Positions 1-12,300 of a stretch of DNA of 64,000 bases are shown in pieces. Within the stretch, counting starts at the first letter, position 1. The number at the start of each line of letters is the position of its first letter. A program made the translations under genes and the position numbers. Where the stretch lies: NCBI GenBank assembly GCA_036925085.1, contig JAUPFP010000099.1:1-64000 (forward strand), read 5' to 3'. This stretch comes from Brachycybe producta. Lineage: Eukaryota; Arthropoda; Diplopoda; Playtdesmida; Andrognathidae. The notes below the pieces were generated by a model. The model was not told the DNA's origin. It did not search any database and saw only the letters and a list, made by a program, of their open reading frames with translations.

Positions 1-960
1 GTTGAAGTTGAATTTGCAGTTGAAGTGAAAGTTGAAGTTGAAGTTGAAGTTGAAATTGAAGTTGAAGTTAAAGTTGAGGTTGAAGTTAATGTTGAAGTTG
101 AAGTTATTTTGAAGTTGAAGTTGAATTTGAAAGTTGAATTTGAAGTTGAATTTGAAGTTGAAGTTAAATATTAAGTTGAAGTTGAAGTTGAAGTTGAAGT
201 TGAAGTTGAAGTTGAAGTTGAAGTTGAAGTTGAAGTTGAAGTTGAATTTGAAGTTGAAGTTGAAGTTGAAGTTGAGTTTGAAGTTGAAGTTAAAGTTGAA
301 GTTGAATTTGAAGTTGAATTTGAAGTTGAAGTTGAAGTTGAATTTTAAGTTGAAGTTAAAGTTGAAGTTAAAGTTGAAGTTGAAGTTGAATTTGAAGTTG
401 AATTTTAAGTTGAAGTTGAAGTTGAAGTTGAAGTTGAAGTTGAATTGAAGTTGAATTTGAAGTTGAAGTTGAAGTTGAAGTTGAAGTTGAAGTTGAAGTT
501 GAATTTTAAGTTGAAGTTGAAGTTGAATTTGAAGTTGAAGTTGAAGTTGAAGTTAAGTAAAAGTTGAAGTTGAAGTTGAAGTTGATTTTGAAGTTGAATT
601 TAAAGTTGAAGTTGAAGTTGAAGTTGAAGTTAAGTAAAAGTTGAAGTTGAAGATGAAGTTGAAGTTGAAGTTGAATTTGAAGTTGAAGTTGAAGTTGAAG
701 TTAAGTAAAAGTTGAAGTTGAAGTTGAATTTTAAGTTGAAGTGGAAGTTAAGTAAAAGTTAAAGTTGAAGTTGAAGTTATTTTGAAGTTGAAGTTGAATT
801 TGAAGTTGAATTTGAAGTTGAATTTGAATTTGAAGTTAAATATTAAGTTGAAGTTGAAGTTGAATTTTAAGTTGAATTTGAAGTTGAAGTTGAAGTTGAT
901 GTTGAATTTTAAGTTGAAGTTGAAGTTGAATTTGAAGTTGAAGTTGAATTTTAAGTTGAA
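1..960. repeat. 2.1-kb duplication, first copy (window-truncated)
   Basis: This segment matches 2107-3060 in module order: GCAGTTGAAGTGAAAG, then GAGGTTGAAGTTAATG, then TTATTTTGAAG, then AAATATTAAG, then the AAGTAAAAG quartet, then a second AAATATTAAG. The offset is 2106 at the left end and 2100 at the right end. The change is explained by small indels, including an extra A near 128 and a missing T near 446 in this copy. The left end of the unit lies outside the window. Confidence 0.85.
552..758. repeat. AAGTAAAAG quartet block, copy 1
   Basis: Four GTTAAGTAAAAG motifs start at 552, 629, 700 and 747, giving spacings of 77, 71 and 47 bp. Between them lie GATTTTGAAG, GAAGATGAAG and GAAGTGGAAG variants in fixed order. 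Each motif is 11 nt where two hexamers would be 12, so it shifts the hexamer register. Confidence 0.85.
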
Positions 961-2106
961 GTTGAAGTTAAGTAAAAGTTGAAGTTGAAGTTGAAGTTGA
1001 AGTTGAAGTTGAATTTTAAGTTGAAGTTGAAGTTGAAGTTTAAGTTGAAGTTGAAGTTAAGTAAAAGATGAAGTTGAAGTTGAAGTTGAAGTTGAAGTTG
1101 AAGTTGAAGTTGAAGTTGAAGTAAGTAAAAGTTGAAGTTGAAGTTGAAGTTTGAATTTTAAGTTGAAGTTGAAGTTGAAGTTGAATTTGAAGTTGAATTT
1201 GAAGTTGAAGTTGAAGTTGAAGTTGAAGTTGAATTTGAAGTTGAAGTTGAAGTTGAAGTTGAATTTGAAATTGAAGTTGAAGTTGAAGTTGAAGTTGAAG
1301 TTAAGTAAAAGTTGAAGTTGAAGTTGATGTTGAAGTTGAAGTTGAAGTTGAAGTTGAATTTTAAGTTGAAGTTGAAGTTGAAGTTGAAGTTAAGTAAAAG
1401 TTGAAGTTGAAGTTGAAGTTGAATTTGAAGTTGAAGTTGAAGTTGAAGTTGAAGTTGAAGTTGAAGTTGAAGTTGAAGTTGAAGGTTGAAGTTGATTTGA
1501 AATTGAAGTTGAAGTTGAAGTTGAAGTTAAGTAAAAATTGAAGTTGAAGTTGAAGTTGAAGTTGAAGTTGAAGTTGAAAGTTGAAGTTGAAGTTGAAGTT
1601 AAGTAAAAGTTGAAGTTGAAGTTGAAGTTAAATTTGAAGTTGAAGTTGAAGTTGAAGTTGAAGTTGAAGTTGAAGTTGAAGTTGAAGTTGAATTTTAAGT
1701 TGAAGTTGAAGTTGAAGTTGAAGTTGAAGTTGAAGTTGAAGTTGAAGTTGAAGTTGAAATTGAAGTTGAAGTTGAAGTTTAAGAGTTGAAGTTGAAGTGA
1801 AGTTGAAGTTGAAGTTGAAGTTGAAGTTGAAGTTAAAGTAGAAGTTAAGTAAAAGTTGAATTTGAAGTTGAAGTTGAAGTTGAAGTTGAAGTTGAAGTTG
1901 AATTTTAAGTTGAAGTTGAAGTTGAAGTTGAAGTTGAAGTTGAATTTGAAGTTGAAGTTAAATATTGAAGTTGATGTTGAAGTTGAAGTTGAAGTTGAAG
2001 TTGAATTTTAAATTGAAATTGAAGTTGAAGTTGAAGTTGACGTTGAAATTGAAGTTGAATTTGAAGTTGAAGTTGAAGTTGAAGATAAGTAAATGTTGAA
2101 GTTGAA

Positions 2107-3060
2107 GTTGAAGTTGAATTTGCAGTTGAAGTGAAAGTTGAAGTTGAAGTTGAAGTTGAAATTGAAGTTGAAGTTAAAGTTGAGGTTGAAGTTAATGTTG
2201 AAGTTGAAGTTATTTTGAAGTTGAAGTTGAATTTGAAGTTGAATTTGAAGTTGAATTTGAAGTTGAAGTTAAATATTAAGTTGAAGTTGAAGTTGAAGTT
2301 GAAGTTGAAGTTGAAGTTGAAGTTGAAGTTGAAGTTGAAGTTGAATTTGAAGTTGAAGTTGAAGTTGAAGTTGAAGTTGAAGTTGAAGTTAAAGTTGAAG
2401 TTGAATTTGAAGTTGAATTTGAAGTTGAAGTTGAAGTTGAATTTTAAGTTGAAGTTAAAGTTGAAGTTAAAGTTGAAGTTGAAGTTGAATTTGAAGTTGA
2501 ATTTTAAGTTGAAGTTGAAGTTGAAGTTGAAGTTGAAGTTGAATTTGAAGTTGAATTTGAAGTTGAAGTTGAAGTTGAAGTTGAAGTTGAAGTTGAAGTT
2601 GAATTTTAAGTTGAAGTTGAAGTTGAATTTGAAGTTGAAGTTGAAGTTGAAGTTAAGTAAAAGTTGAAGTTGAAGTTGAAGTTGATTTTGAAGTTGAATT
2701 TAAAGTTGAAGTTGAAGTTGAAGTTGAAGTTAAGTAAAAGTTGAAGTTGAAGATGAAGTTGAAGTTGAAGTTGAATTTGAAGTTGAAGTTGAAGTTGAAG
2801 TTAAGTAAAAGTTGAAGTTGAAGTTGAATTTTAAGTTGAAGTGGAAGTTAAGTAAAAGTTAAAGTTGAAGTTGAAGTTATTTTGAAGTTGAAGTTGAATT
2901 TGAAGTTGAATTTGAAGTTGAATTTGAATTTGAAGTTAAATATTAAGTTGAAGTTGAAGTTGAATTTTAAGTTGAATTTGAAGTTGAAGTTGAAGTTGAT
3001 GTTGAATTTTAAGTTGAAGTTGAAGTTGAATTTGAAGTTGAAGTTGAAGTTGAAGTTAAG
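2107..3060. repeat. 2.1-kb duplication, second copy
   Basis: Second copy of 1-960. Lines 661-940 and 2761-3040 are identical over most of their length at an offset of exactly 2100. The copies diverge after about 3048, where this copy runs into another repetition of the 77/71/47-spaced AAGTAAAAG block rather than the sequence found at 960-2100. This copy lacks two of the 1-bp indels seen in the first. Confidence 0.85.
2652..2858. repeat. AAGTAAAAG quartet block, copy 2
   Basis: Motif starts are 2652, 2729, 2800 and 2847, again spaced 77, 71 and 47 bp, with the same internal variants as the copy at 552. It is part of the 2.1-kb duplication. Confidence 0.85.
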
Positions 3061-3261
3061 TAAAAGTTGAAGTTGAAGTTGAAGTTGATTATGAAGTTGA
3101 ATTTAAAGTTGAAGTTGAAGTTGAAGTTGAAGTTAAGTAAAAGTTGAAGTTGAAGATGAAGTTGAAGTTGAAGTTGAATTTGAAGTTGAAGTTGAAGTTG
3201 AAGTTAAGTAAAAGTTGAAGTTGAAGTTGAATTTTAAGTTGAAGTGGAAGTTAAGTAAAAG
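3055..3261. repeat. AAGTAAAAG quartet block, copy 3
   Basis: Motif starts are 3055, 3132, 3203 and 3250, once more 77, 71 and 47 bp apart. It lies about 403 bp after copy 2, so this block was duplicated locally in addition to the 2.1-kb event. One internal variant differs: GATTATGAAG replaces GATTTTGAAG. A last solitary motif at 3375 abuts the start of the large dimer array. Confidence 0.85.
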
Positions 3262-3386
3262 TTAAAGTTGAAGTTGAAGTTGAAGTTGAGTTTGAAGTTG
3301 AATTTGTAATTGAAGTTGAAGTTGAAGTTAAAGTGAAAGTCAAAGTTGAAGTTGAATTTTAAGTTGAAGTGGAAGTTAAGTAAAAG

Positions 3387-6300
3387 TTGAAGTTAAAGTT
3401 GAAGTTAAAGTTGAAGTTAAAGTTGAAGTTAAAGTTGAAGTTAAAGTTGAAGTTAAAGTTGAAGTTAAAGTTGAAGTTAAAGTTGAAGTTAAAGTTGAAG
3501 TTAAAGTTGAAGTTAAAGTTGAAGTTAAAGTTGAAGTTAAAGTTGAAGTTAAAGTTGAAGTTAAAGTTGAAGTTAAAGTTGAAGTTAAAGTTGAAGTTAA
3601 AGTTGAAGTTAAAGTTGAAGTTAAAGTTGAAGTTAAAGTTGAAGTTAAAGTTGAAGTTAAAGTTGAAGTTAAAGTTGAAGTTAAAGTTGAAGTTAAAGTT
3701 GAAGTTAAAGTTGAAGTTAAAGTTGAAGTTAAAGTTGAAGTTAAAGTTGAAGTTAAAGTTGAAGTTAAAGTTGAAGTTAAAGTTGAAGTTAAAGTTGAAG
3801 TTAAAGTTGAAGTTAAAGTTGAAGTTAAAGTTGAAGTTAAAGTTGAAGTTAAAGTTGAAGTTAAAGTTGAAGTTAAAGTTGAAGTTAAAGTTGAAGTTAA
3901 AGTTGAAGTTAAAGTTGAAGTTAAAGTTGAAGTTAAAGTTGAAGTTAAAGTTGAAGTTAAAGTTGAAGTTAAAGTTGAAGTTAAAGTTGAAGTTAAAGTT
4001 GAAGTTAAAGTTGAAGTTAAAGTTGAAGTTAAAGTTGAAGTTAAAGTTGAAGTTAAAGTTGAAGTTAAAGTTGAAGTTAAAGTTGAAGTTAAAGTTGAAG
4101 TTAAAGTTGAAGTTAAAGTTGAAGTTAAAGTTGAAGTTAAAGTTGAAGTTAAAGTTGAAGTTAAAGTTGAAGTTAAAGTTGAAGTTAAAGTTGAAGTTAA
4201 AGTTGAAGTTAAAGTTGAAGTTAAAGTTGAAGTTAAAGTTGAAGTTAAAGTTGAAGTTAAAGTTGAAGTTAAAGTTGAAGTTAAAGTTGAAGTTAAAGTT
4301 GAAGTTAAAGTTGAAGTTAAAGTTGAAGTTAAAGTTGAAGTTAAAGTTGAAGTTAAAGTTGAAGTTAAAGTTGAAGTTAAAGTTGAAGTTAAAGTTGAAG
4401 TTAAAGTTGAAGTTAAAGTTGAAGTTAAAGTTGAAGTTAAAGTTGAAGTTAAAGTTGAAGTTAAAGTTGAAGTTAAAGTTGAAGTTAAAGTTGAAGTTAA
4501 AGTTGAAGTTAAAGTTGAAGTTAAAGTTGAAGTTAAAGTTGAAGTTAAAGTTGAAGTTAAAGTTGAAGTTAAAGTTGAAGTTAAAGTTGAAGTTAAAGTT
4601 GAAGTTAAAGTTGAAGTTAAAGTTGAAGTTAAAGTTGAAGTTAAAGTTGAAGTTAAAGTTGAAGTTAAAGTTGAAGTTAAAGTTGAAGTTAAAGTTGAAG
4701 TTAAAGTTGAAGTTAAAGTTGAAGTTAAAGTTGAAGTTAAAGTTGAAGTTAAAGTTGAAGTTAAAGTTGAAGTTAAAGTTGAAGTTAAAGTTGAAGTTAA
4801 AGTTGAAGTTAAAGTTGAAGTTAAAGTTGAAGTTAAAGTTGAAGTTAAAGTTGAAGTTAAAGTTGAAGTTAAAGTTGAAGTTAAAGTTGAAGTTAAAGTT
4901 GAAGTTAAAGTTGAAGTTAAAGTTGAAGTTAAAGTTGAAGTTAAAGTTGAAGTTAAAGTTGAAGTTAAAGTTGAAGTTAAAGTTGAAGTTAAAGTTGAAG
5001 TTAAAGTTGAAGTTAAAGTTGAAGTTAAAGTTGAAGTTAAAGTTGAAGTTAAAGTTGAAGTTAAAGTTGAAGTTAAAGTTGAAGTTAAAGTTGAAGTTAA
5101 AGTTGAAGTTAAAGTTGAAGTTAAAGTTGAAGTTAAAGTTGAAGTTAAAGTTGAAGTTAAAGTTGAAGTTAAAGTTGAAGTTAAAGTTGAAGTTAAAGTT
5201 GAAGTTAAAGTTGAAGTTAAAGTTGAAGTTAAAGTTGAAGTTAAAGTTGAAGTTAAAGTTGAAGTTAAAGTTGAAGTTAAAGTTGAAGTTAAAGTTGAAG
5301 TTAAAGTTGAAGTTAAAGTTGAAGTTAAAGTTGAAGTTAAAGTTGAAGTTAAAGTTGAAGTTAAAGTTGAAGTTAAAGTTGAAGTTAAAGTTGAAGTTAA
5401 AGTTGAAGTTAAAGTTGAAGTTAAAGTTGAAGTTAAAGTTGAAGTTAAAGTTGAAGTTAAAGTTGAAGTTAAAGTTGAAGTTAAAGTTGAAGTTAAAGTT
5501 GAAGTTAAAGTTGAAGTTAAAGTTGAAGTTAAAGTTGAAGTTAAAGTTGAAGTTAAAGTTGAAGTTAAAGTTGAAGTTAAAGTTGAAGTTAAAGTTGAAG
5601 TTAAAGTTGAAGTTAAAGTTGAAGTTAAAGTTGAAGTTAAAGTTGAAGTTAAAGTTGAAGTTAAAGTTGAAGTTAAAGTTGAAGTTAAAGTTGAAGTTAA
5701 AGTTGAAGTTAAAGTTGAAGTTAAAGTTGAAGTTAAAGTTGAAGTTAAAGTTGAAGTTAAAGTTGAAGTTAAAGTTGAAGTTAAAGTTGAAGTTAAAGTT
5801 GAAGTTAAAGTTGAAGTTAAAGTTGAAGTTAAAGTTGAAGTTAAAGTTGAAGTTAAAGTTGAAGTTAAAGTTGAAGTTAAAGTTGAAGTTAAAGTTGAAG
5901 TTAAAGTTGAAGTTAAAGTTGAAGTTAAAGTTGAAGTTAAAGTTGAAGTTAAAGTTGAAGTTAAAGTTGAAGTTAAAGTTGAAGTTAAAGTTGAAGTTAA
6001 AGTTGAAGTTAAAGTTGAAGTTAAAGTTGAAGTTAAAGTTGAAGTTAAAGTTGAAGTTAAAGTTGAAGTTAAAGTTGAAGTTAAAGTTGAAGTTAAAGTT
6101 GAAGTTAAAGTTGAAGTTAAAGTTGAAGTTAAAGTTGAAGTTAAAGTTGAAGTTAAAGTTGAAGTTAAAGTTGAAGTTAAAGTTGAAGTTAAAGTTGAAG
6201 TTAAAGTTGAAGTTAAAGTTGAAGTTAAAGTTGAAGTTAAAGTTGAAGTTAAAGTTGAAGTTAAAGTTGAAGTTAAAGTTGAAGTTAAAGTTGAAGTTAA

Positions 6301-9300
6301 AGTTGAAGTTAAAGTTGAAGTTAAAGTTGAAGTTAAAGTTGAAGTTAAAGTTGAAGTTAAAGTTGAAGTTAAAGTTGAAGTTAAAGTTGAAGTTAAAGTT
6401 GAAGTTAAAGTTGAAGTTAAAGTTGAAGTTAAAGTTGAAGTTAAAGTTGAAGTTAAAGTTGAAGTTAAAGTTGAAGTTAAAGTTGAAGTTAAAGTTGAAG
6501 TTAAAGTTGAAGTTAAAGTTGAAGTTAAAGTTGAAGTTAAAGTTGAAGTTAAAGTTGAAGTTAAAGTTGAAGTTAAAGTTGAAGTTAAAGTTGAAGTTAA
6601 AGTTGAAGTTAAAGTTGAAGTTAAAGTTGAAGTTAAAGTTGAAGTTAAAGTTGAAGTTAAAGTTGAAGTTAAAGTTGAAGTTAAAGTTGAAGTTAAAGTT
6701 GAAGTTAAAGTTGAAGTTAAAGTTGAAGTTAAAGTTGAAGTTAAAGTTGAAGTTAAAGTTGAAGTTAAAGTTGAAGTTAAAGTTGAAGTTAAAGTTGAAG
6801 TTAAAGTTGAAGTTAAAGTTGAAGTTAAAGTTGAAGTTAAAGTTGAAGTTAAAGTTGAAGTTAAAGTTGAAGTTAAAGTTGAAGTTAAAGTTGAAGTTAA
6901 AGTTGAAGTTAAAGTTGAAGTTAAAGTTGAAGTTAAAGTTGAAGTTAAAGTTGAAGTTAAAGTTGAAGTTAAAGTTGAAGTTAAAGTTGAAGTTAAAGTT
7001 GAAGTTAAAGTTGAAGTTAAAGTTGAAGTTAAAGTTGAAGTTAAAGTTGAAGTTAAAGTTGAAGTTAAAGTTGAAGTTAAAGTTGAAGTTAAAGTTGAAG
7101 TTAAAGTTGAAGTTAAAGTTGAAGTTAAAGTTGAAGTTAAAGTTGAAGTTAAAGTTGAAGTTAAAGTTGAAGTTAAAGTTGAAGTTAAAGTTGAAGTTAA
7201 AGTTGAAGTTAAAGTTGAAGTTAAAGTTGAAGTTAAAGTTGAAGTTAAAGTTGAAGTTAAAGTTGAAGTTAAAGTTGAAGTTAAAGTTGAAGTTAAAGTT
7301 GAAGTTAAAGTTGAAGTTAAAGTTGAAGTTAAAGTTGAAGTTAAAGTTGAAGTTAAAGTTGAAGTTAAAGTTGAAGTTAAAGTTGAAGTTAAAGTTGAAG
7401 TTAAAGTTGAAGTTAAAGTTGAAGTTAAAGTTGAAGTTAAAGTTGAAGTTAAAGTTGAAGTTAAAGTTGAAGTTAAAGTTGAAGTTAAAGTTGAAGTTAA
7501 AGTTGAAGTTAAAGTTGAAGTTAAAGTTGAAGTTAAAGTTGAAGTTAAAGTTGAAGTTAAAGTTGAAGTTAAAGTTGAAGTTAAAGTTGAAGTTAAAGTT
7601 GAAGTTAAAGTTGAAGTTAAAGTTGAAGTTAAAGTTGAAGTTAAAGTTGAAGTTAAAGTTGAAGTTAAAGTTGAAGTTAAAGTTGAAGTTAAAGTTGAAG
7701 TTAAAGTTGAAGTTAAAGTTGAAGTTAAAGTTGAAGTTAAAGTTGAAGTTAAAGTTGAAGTTAAAGTTGAAGTTAAAGTTGAAGTTAAAGTTGAAGTTAA
7801 AGTTGAAGTTAAAGTTGAAGTTAAAGTTGAAGTTAAAGTTGAAGTTAAAGTTGAAGTTAAAGTTGAAGTTAAAGTTGAAGTTAAAGTTGAAGTTAAAGTT
7901 GAAGTTAAAGTTGAAGTTAAAGTTGAAGTTAAAGTTGAAGTTAAAGTTGAAGTTAAAGTTGAAGTTAAAGTTGAAGTTAAAGTTGAAGTTAAAGTTGAAG
8001 TTAAAGTTGAAGTTAAAGTTGAAGTTAAAGTTGAAGTTAAAGTTGAAGTTAAAGTTGAAGTTAAAGTTGAAGTTAAAGTTGAAGTTAAAGTTGAAGTTAA
8101 AGTTGAAGTTAAAGTTGAAGTTAAAGTTGAAGTTAAAGTTGAAGTTAAAGTTGAAGTTAAAGTTGAAGTTAAAGTTGAAGTTAAAGTTGAAGTTAAAGTT
8201 GAAGTTAAAGTTGAAGTTAAAGTTGAAGTTAAAGTTGAAGTTAAAGTTGAAGTTAAAGTTGAAGTTAAAGTTGAAGTTAAAGTTGAAGTTAAAGTTGAAG
8301 TTAAAGTTGAAGTTAAAGTTGAAGTTAAAGTTGAAGTTAAAGTTGAAGTTAAAGTTGAAGTTAAAGTTGAAGTTAAAGTTGAAGTTAAAGTTGAAGTTAA
8401 AGTTGAAGTTAAAGTTGAAGTTAAAGTTGAAGTTAAAGTTGAAGTTAAAGTTGAAGTTAAAGTTGAAGTTAAAGTTGAAGTTAAAGTTGAAGTTAAAGTT
8501 GAAGTTAAAGTTGAAGTTAAAGTTGAAGTTAAAGTTGAAGTTAAAGTTGAAGTTAAAGTTGAAGTTAAAGTTGAAGTTAAAGTTGAAGTTAAAGTTGAAG
8601 TTAAAGTTGAAGTTAAAGTTGAAGTTAAAGTTGAAGTTAAAGTTGAAGTTAAAGTTGAAGTTAAAGTTGAAGTTAAAGTTGAAGTTAAAGTTGAAGTTAA
8701 AGTTGAAGTTAAAGTTGAAGTTAAAGTTGAAGTTAAAGTTGAAGTTAAAGTTGAAGTTAAAGTTGAAGTTAAAGTTGAAGTTAAAGTTGAAGTTAAAGTT
8801 GAAGTTAAAGTTGAAGTTAAAGTTGAAGTTAAAGTTGAAGTTAAAGTTGAAGTTAAAGTTGAAGTTAAAGTTGAAGTTAAAGTTGAAGTTAAAGTTGAAG
8901 TTAAAGTTGAAGTTAAAGTTGAAGTTAAAGTTGAAGTTAAAGTTGAAGTTAAAGTTGAAGTTAAAGTTGAAGTTAAAGTTGAAGTTAAAGTTGAAGTTAA
9001 AGTTGAAGTTAAAGTTGAAGTTAAAGTTGAAGTTAAAGTTGAAGTTAAAGTTGAAGTTAAAGTTGAAGTTAAAGTTGAAGTTAAAGTTGAAGTTAAAGTT
9101 GAAGTTAAAGTTGAAGTTAAAGTTGAAGTTAAAGTTGAAGTTAAAGTTGAAGTTAAAGTTGAAGTTAAAGTTGAAGTTAAAGTTGAAGTTAAAGTTGAAG
9201 TTAAAGTTGAAGTTAAAGTTGAAGTTAAAGTTGAAGTTAAAGTTGAAGTTAAAGTTGAAGTTAAAGTTGAAGTTAAAGTTGAAGTTAAAGTTGAAGTTAA

Positions 9301-12300
9301 AGTTGAAGTTAAAGTTGAAGTTAAAGTTGAAGTTAAAGTTGAAGTTAAAGTTGAAGTTAAAGTTGAAGTTAAAGTTGAAGTTAAAGTTGAAGTTAAAGTT
9401 GAAGTTAAAGTTGAAGTTAAAGTTGAAGTTAAAGTTGAAGTTAAAGTTGAAGTTAAAGTTGAAGTTAAAGTTGAAGTTAAAGTTGAAGTTAAAGTTGAAG
9501 TTAAAGTTGAAGTTAAAGTTGAAGTTAAAGTTGAAGTTAAAGTTGAAGTTAAAGTTGAAGTTAAAGTTGAAGTTAAAGTTGAAGTTAAAGTTGAAGTTAA
9601 AGTTGAAGTTAAAGTTGAAGTTAAAGTTGAAGTTAAAGTTGAAGTTAAAGTTGAAGTTAAAGTTGAAGTTAAAGTTGAAGTTAAAGTTGAAGTTAAAGTT
9701 GAAGTTAAAGTTGAAGTTAAAGTTGAAGTTAAAGTTGAAGTTAAAGTTGAAGTTAAAGTTGAAGTTAAAGTTGAAGTTAAAGTTGAAGTTAAAGTTGAAG
9801 TTAAAGTTGAAGTTAAAGTTGAAGTTAAAGTTGAAGTTAAAGTTGAAGTTAAAGTTGAAGTTAAAGTTGAAGTTAAAGTTGAAGTTAAAGTTGAAGTTAA
9901 AGTTGAAGTTAAAGTTGAAGTTAAAGTTGAAGTTAAAGTTGAAGTTAAAGTTGAAGTTAAAGTTGAAGTTAAAGTTGAAGTTAAAGTTGAAGTTAAAGTT
10001 GAAGTTAAAGTTGAAGTTAAAGTTGAAGTTAAAGTTGAAGTTAAAGTTGAAGTTAAAGTTGAAGTTAAAGTTGAAGTTAAAGTTGAAGTTAAAGTTGAAG
10101 TTAAAGTTGAAGTTAAAGTTGAAGTTAAAGTTGAAGTTAAAGTTGAAGTTAAAGTTGAAGTTAAAGTTGAAGTTAAAGTTGAAGTTAAAGTTGAAGTTAA
10201 AGTTGAAGTTAAAGTTGAAGTTAAAGTTGAAGTTAAAGTTGAAGTTAAAGTTGAAGTTAAAGTTGAAGTTAAAGTTGAAGTTAAAGTTGAAGTTAAAGTT
10301 GAAGTTAAAGTTGAAGTTAAAGTTGAAGTTAAAGTTGAAGTTAAAGTTGAAGTTAAAGTTGAAGTTAAAGTTGAAGTTAAAGTTGAAGTTAAAGTTGAAG
10401 TTAAAGTTGAAGTTAAAGTTGAAGTTAAAGTTGAAGTTAAAGTTGAAGTTAAAGTTGAAGTTAAAGTTGAAGTTAAAGTTGAAGTTAAAGTTGAAGTTAA
10501 AGTTGAAGTTGAAGTTGAAGTTGAAGTTAAAGTTGAAGTTAAAGTTGAAGTTAAAGTTGAAGTTAAAGTTGAAGTTAAAGTTGAAGTTAAAGTTGAAGTT
10601 AAAGTTGAAGTTAAAGTTGAAGTTAAAGTTGAAGTTAAAGTTGAAGTTAAAGTTGAAGTTAAAGTTGAAGTTAAAGTTGAAGTTAAAGTTGAAGTTAAAG
10701 TTGAAGTTAAAGTTGAAGTTAAAGTTGAAGTTAAAGTTGAAGTTAAAGTTGAAGTTAAAGTTGAAGTTAAAGTTGAAGTTAAAGTTGAAGTTAAAGTTGA
10801 AGTTAAAGTTGAAGTTAAAGTTGAAGTTAAAGTTGAAGTTAAAGTTGAAGTTAAAGTTGAAGTTAAAGTTGAAGTTAAAGTTGAAGTTAAAGTTGAAGTT
10901 AAAGTTGAAGTTAAAGTTGAAGTTAAAGTTGAAGTTAAAGTTGAAGTTAAAGTTGAAGTTAAAGTTGAAGTTAAAGTTGAAGTTAAAGTTGAAGTTAAAG
11001 TTGAAGTTAAAGTTGAAGTTAAAGTTGAAGTTAAAGTTGAAGTTAAAGTTGAAGTTAAAGTTGAAGTTAAAGTTGAAGTTAAAGTTGAAGTTAAAGTTGA
11101 AGTTAAAGTTGAAGTTAAAGTTGAAGTTAAAGTTGAAGTTAAAGTTGAAGTTAAAGTTGAAGTTAAAGTTGAAGTTAAAGTTGAAGTTAAAGTTGAAGTT
11201 AAAGTTGAAGTTAAAGTTGAAGTTAAAGTTGAAGTTAAAGTTGAAGTTAAAGTTGAAGTTAAAGTTGAAGTTAAAGTTGAAGTTAAAGTTGAAGTTAAAG
11301 TTGAAGTTAAAGTTGAAGTTAAAGTTGAAGTTAAAGTTGAAGTTAAAGTTGAAGTTAAAGTTGAAGTTAAAGTTGAAGTTAAAGTTGAAGTTAAAGTTGA
11401 AGTTAAAGTTGAAGTTAAAGTTGAAGTTAAAGTTGAAGTTAAAGTTGAAGTTAAAGTTGAAGTTAAAGTTGAAGTTAAAGTTGAAGTTAAAGTTGAAGTT
11501 GAAGTTAAAGTTGAAGTTAAAGTTGAAGTTAAAGTTGAAGTTAAAGTTGAAGTTAAAGTTGAAGTTAAAGTTGAAGTTAAAGTTGAAGTTAAAGTTGAAG
11601 TTAAAGTTGAAGTTAAAGTTGAAGTTAAAGTTGAAGTTAAAGTTGAAGTTAAAGTTGAAGTTAAAGTTGAAGTTAAAGTTGAAGTTAAAGTTGAAGTTAA
11701 AGTTGAAGTTAAAGTTGAAGTTAAAGTTGAAGTTAAAGTTGAAGTTAAAGTTGAAGTTAAAGTTGAAGTTAAAGTTGAAGTTAAAGTTGAAGTTAAAGTT
11801 GAAGTTAAAGTTGAAGTTAAAGTTGAAGTTAAAGTTGAAGTTAAAGTTGAAGTTAAAGTTGAAGTTAAAGTTGAAGTTAAAGTTGAAGTTAAAGTTGAAG
11901 TTAAAGTTGAAGTTAAAGTTGAAGTTAAAGTTGAAGTTAAAGTTGAAGTTAAAGTTGAAGTTAAAGTTGAAGTTAAAGTTGAAGTTAAAGTTGAAGTTAA
12001 AGTTGAAGTTAAAGTTGAAGTTAAAGTTGAAGTTAAAGTTGAAGTTAAAGTTGAAGTTAAAGTTGAAGTTAAAGTTGAAGTTAAAGTTGAAGTTAAAGTT
12101 GAAGTTAAAGTTGAAGTTAAAGTTGAAGTTAAAGTTGAAGTTAAAGTTGAAGTTAAAGTTGAAGTTAAAGTTGAAGTTAAAGTTGAAGTTAAAGTTGAAG
12201 TTAAAGTTGAAGTTAAAGTTGAAGTTAAAGTTGAAGTTAAAGTTGAAGTTAAAGTTGAAGTTAAAGTTGAAGTTAAAGTTGAAGTTAAAGTTGAAGTTAA

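Larger units (their letters stand above)
1..3386. repeat. Irregular hexamer domain with AAGTAAAAG punctuation
   Basis: Mixed GAAGTT, GAATTT, AAAGTT and ATTTTAAG units without a regular dimer. It differs from the rest of the window in three ways. Single-base indels break the hexamer register often, for example GAAAGTTG near 128 and GAAGGTTG near 1483. It carries a recurring GTTAAGTAAAAG motif that I did not find after 3386. It has almost no cytosine; I count four, at 17, 2041, 2123 and 3341. Motif starts include 552, 629, 700, 747, 967, 1056, 1300, 1389, 1526, 1598, 1844, 2652, 2729, 2800, 2847, 3055, 3132, 3203, 3250 and 3375. This looks like an older, less homogenised satellite layer beside the young array that begins at 3387. 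Confidence 0.9.
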
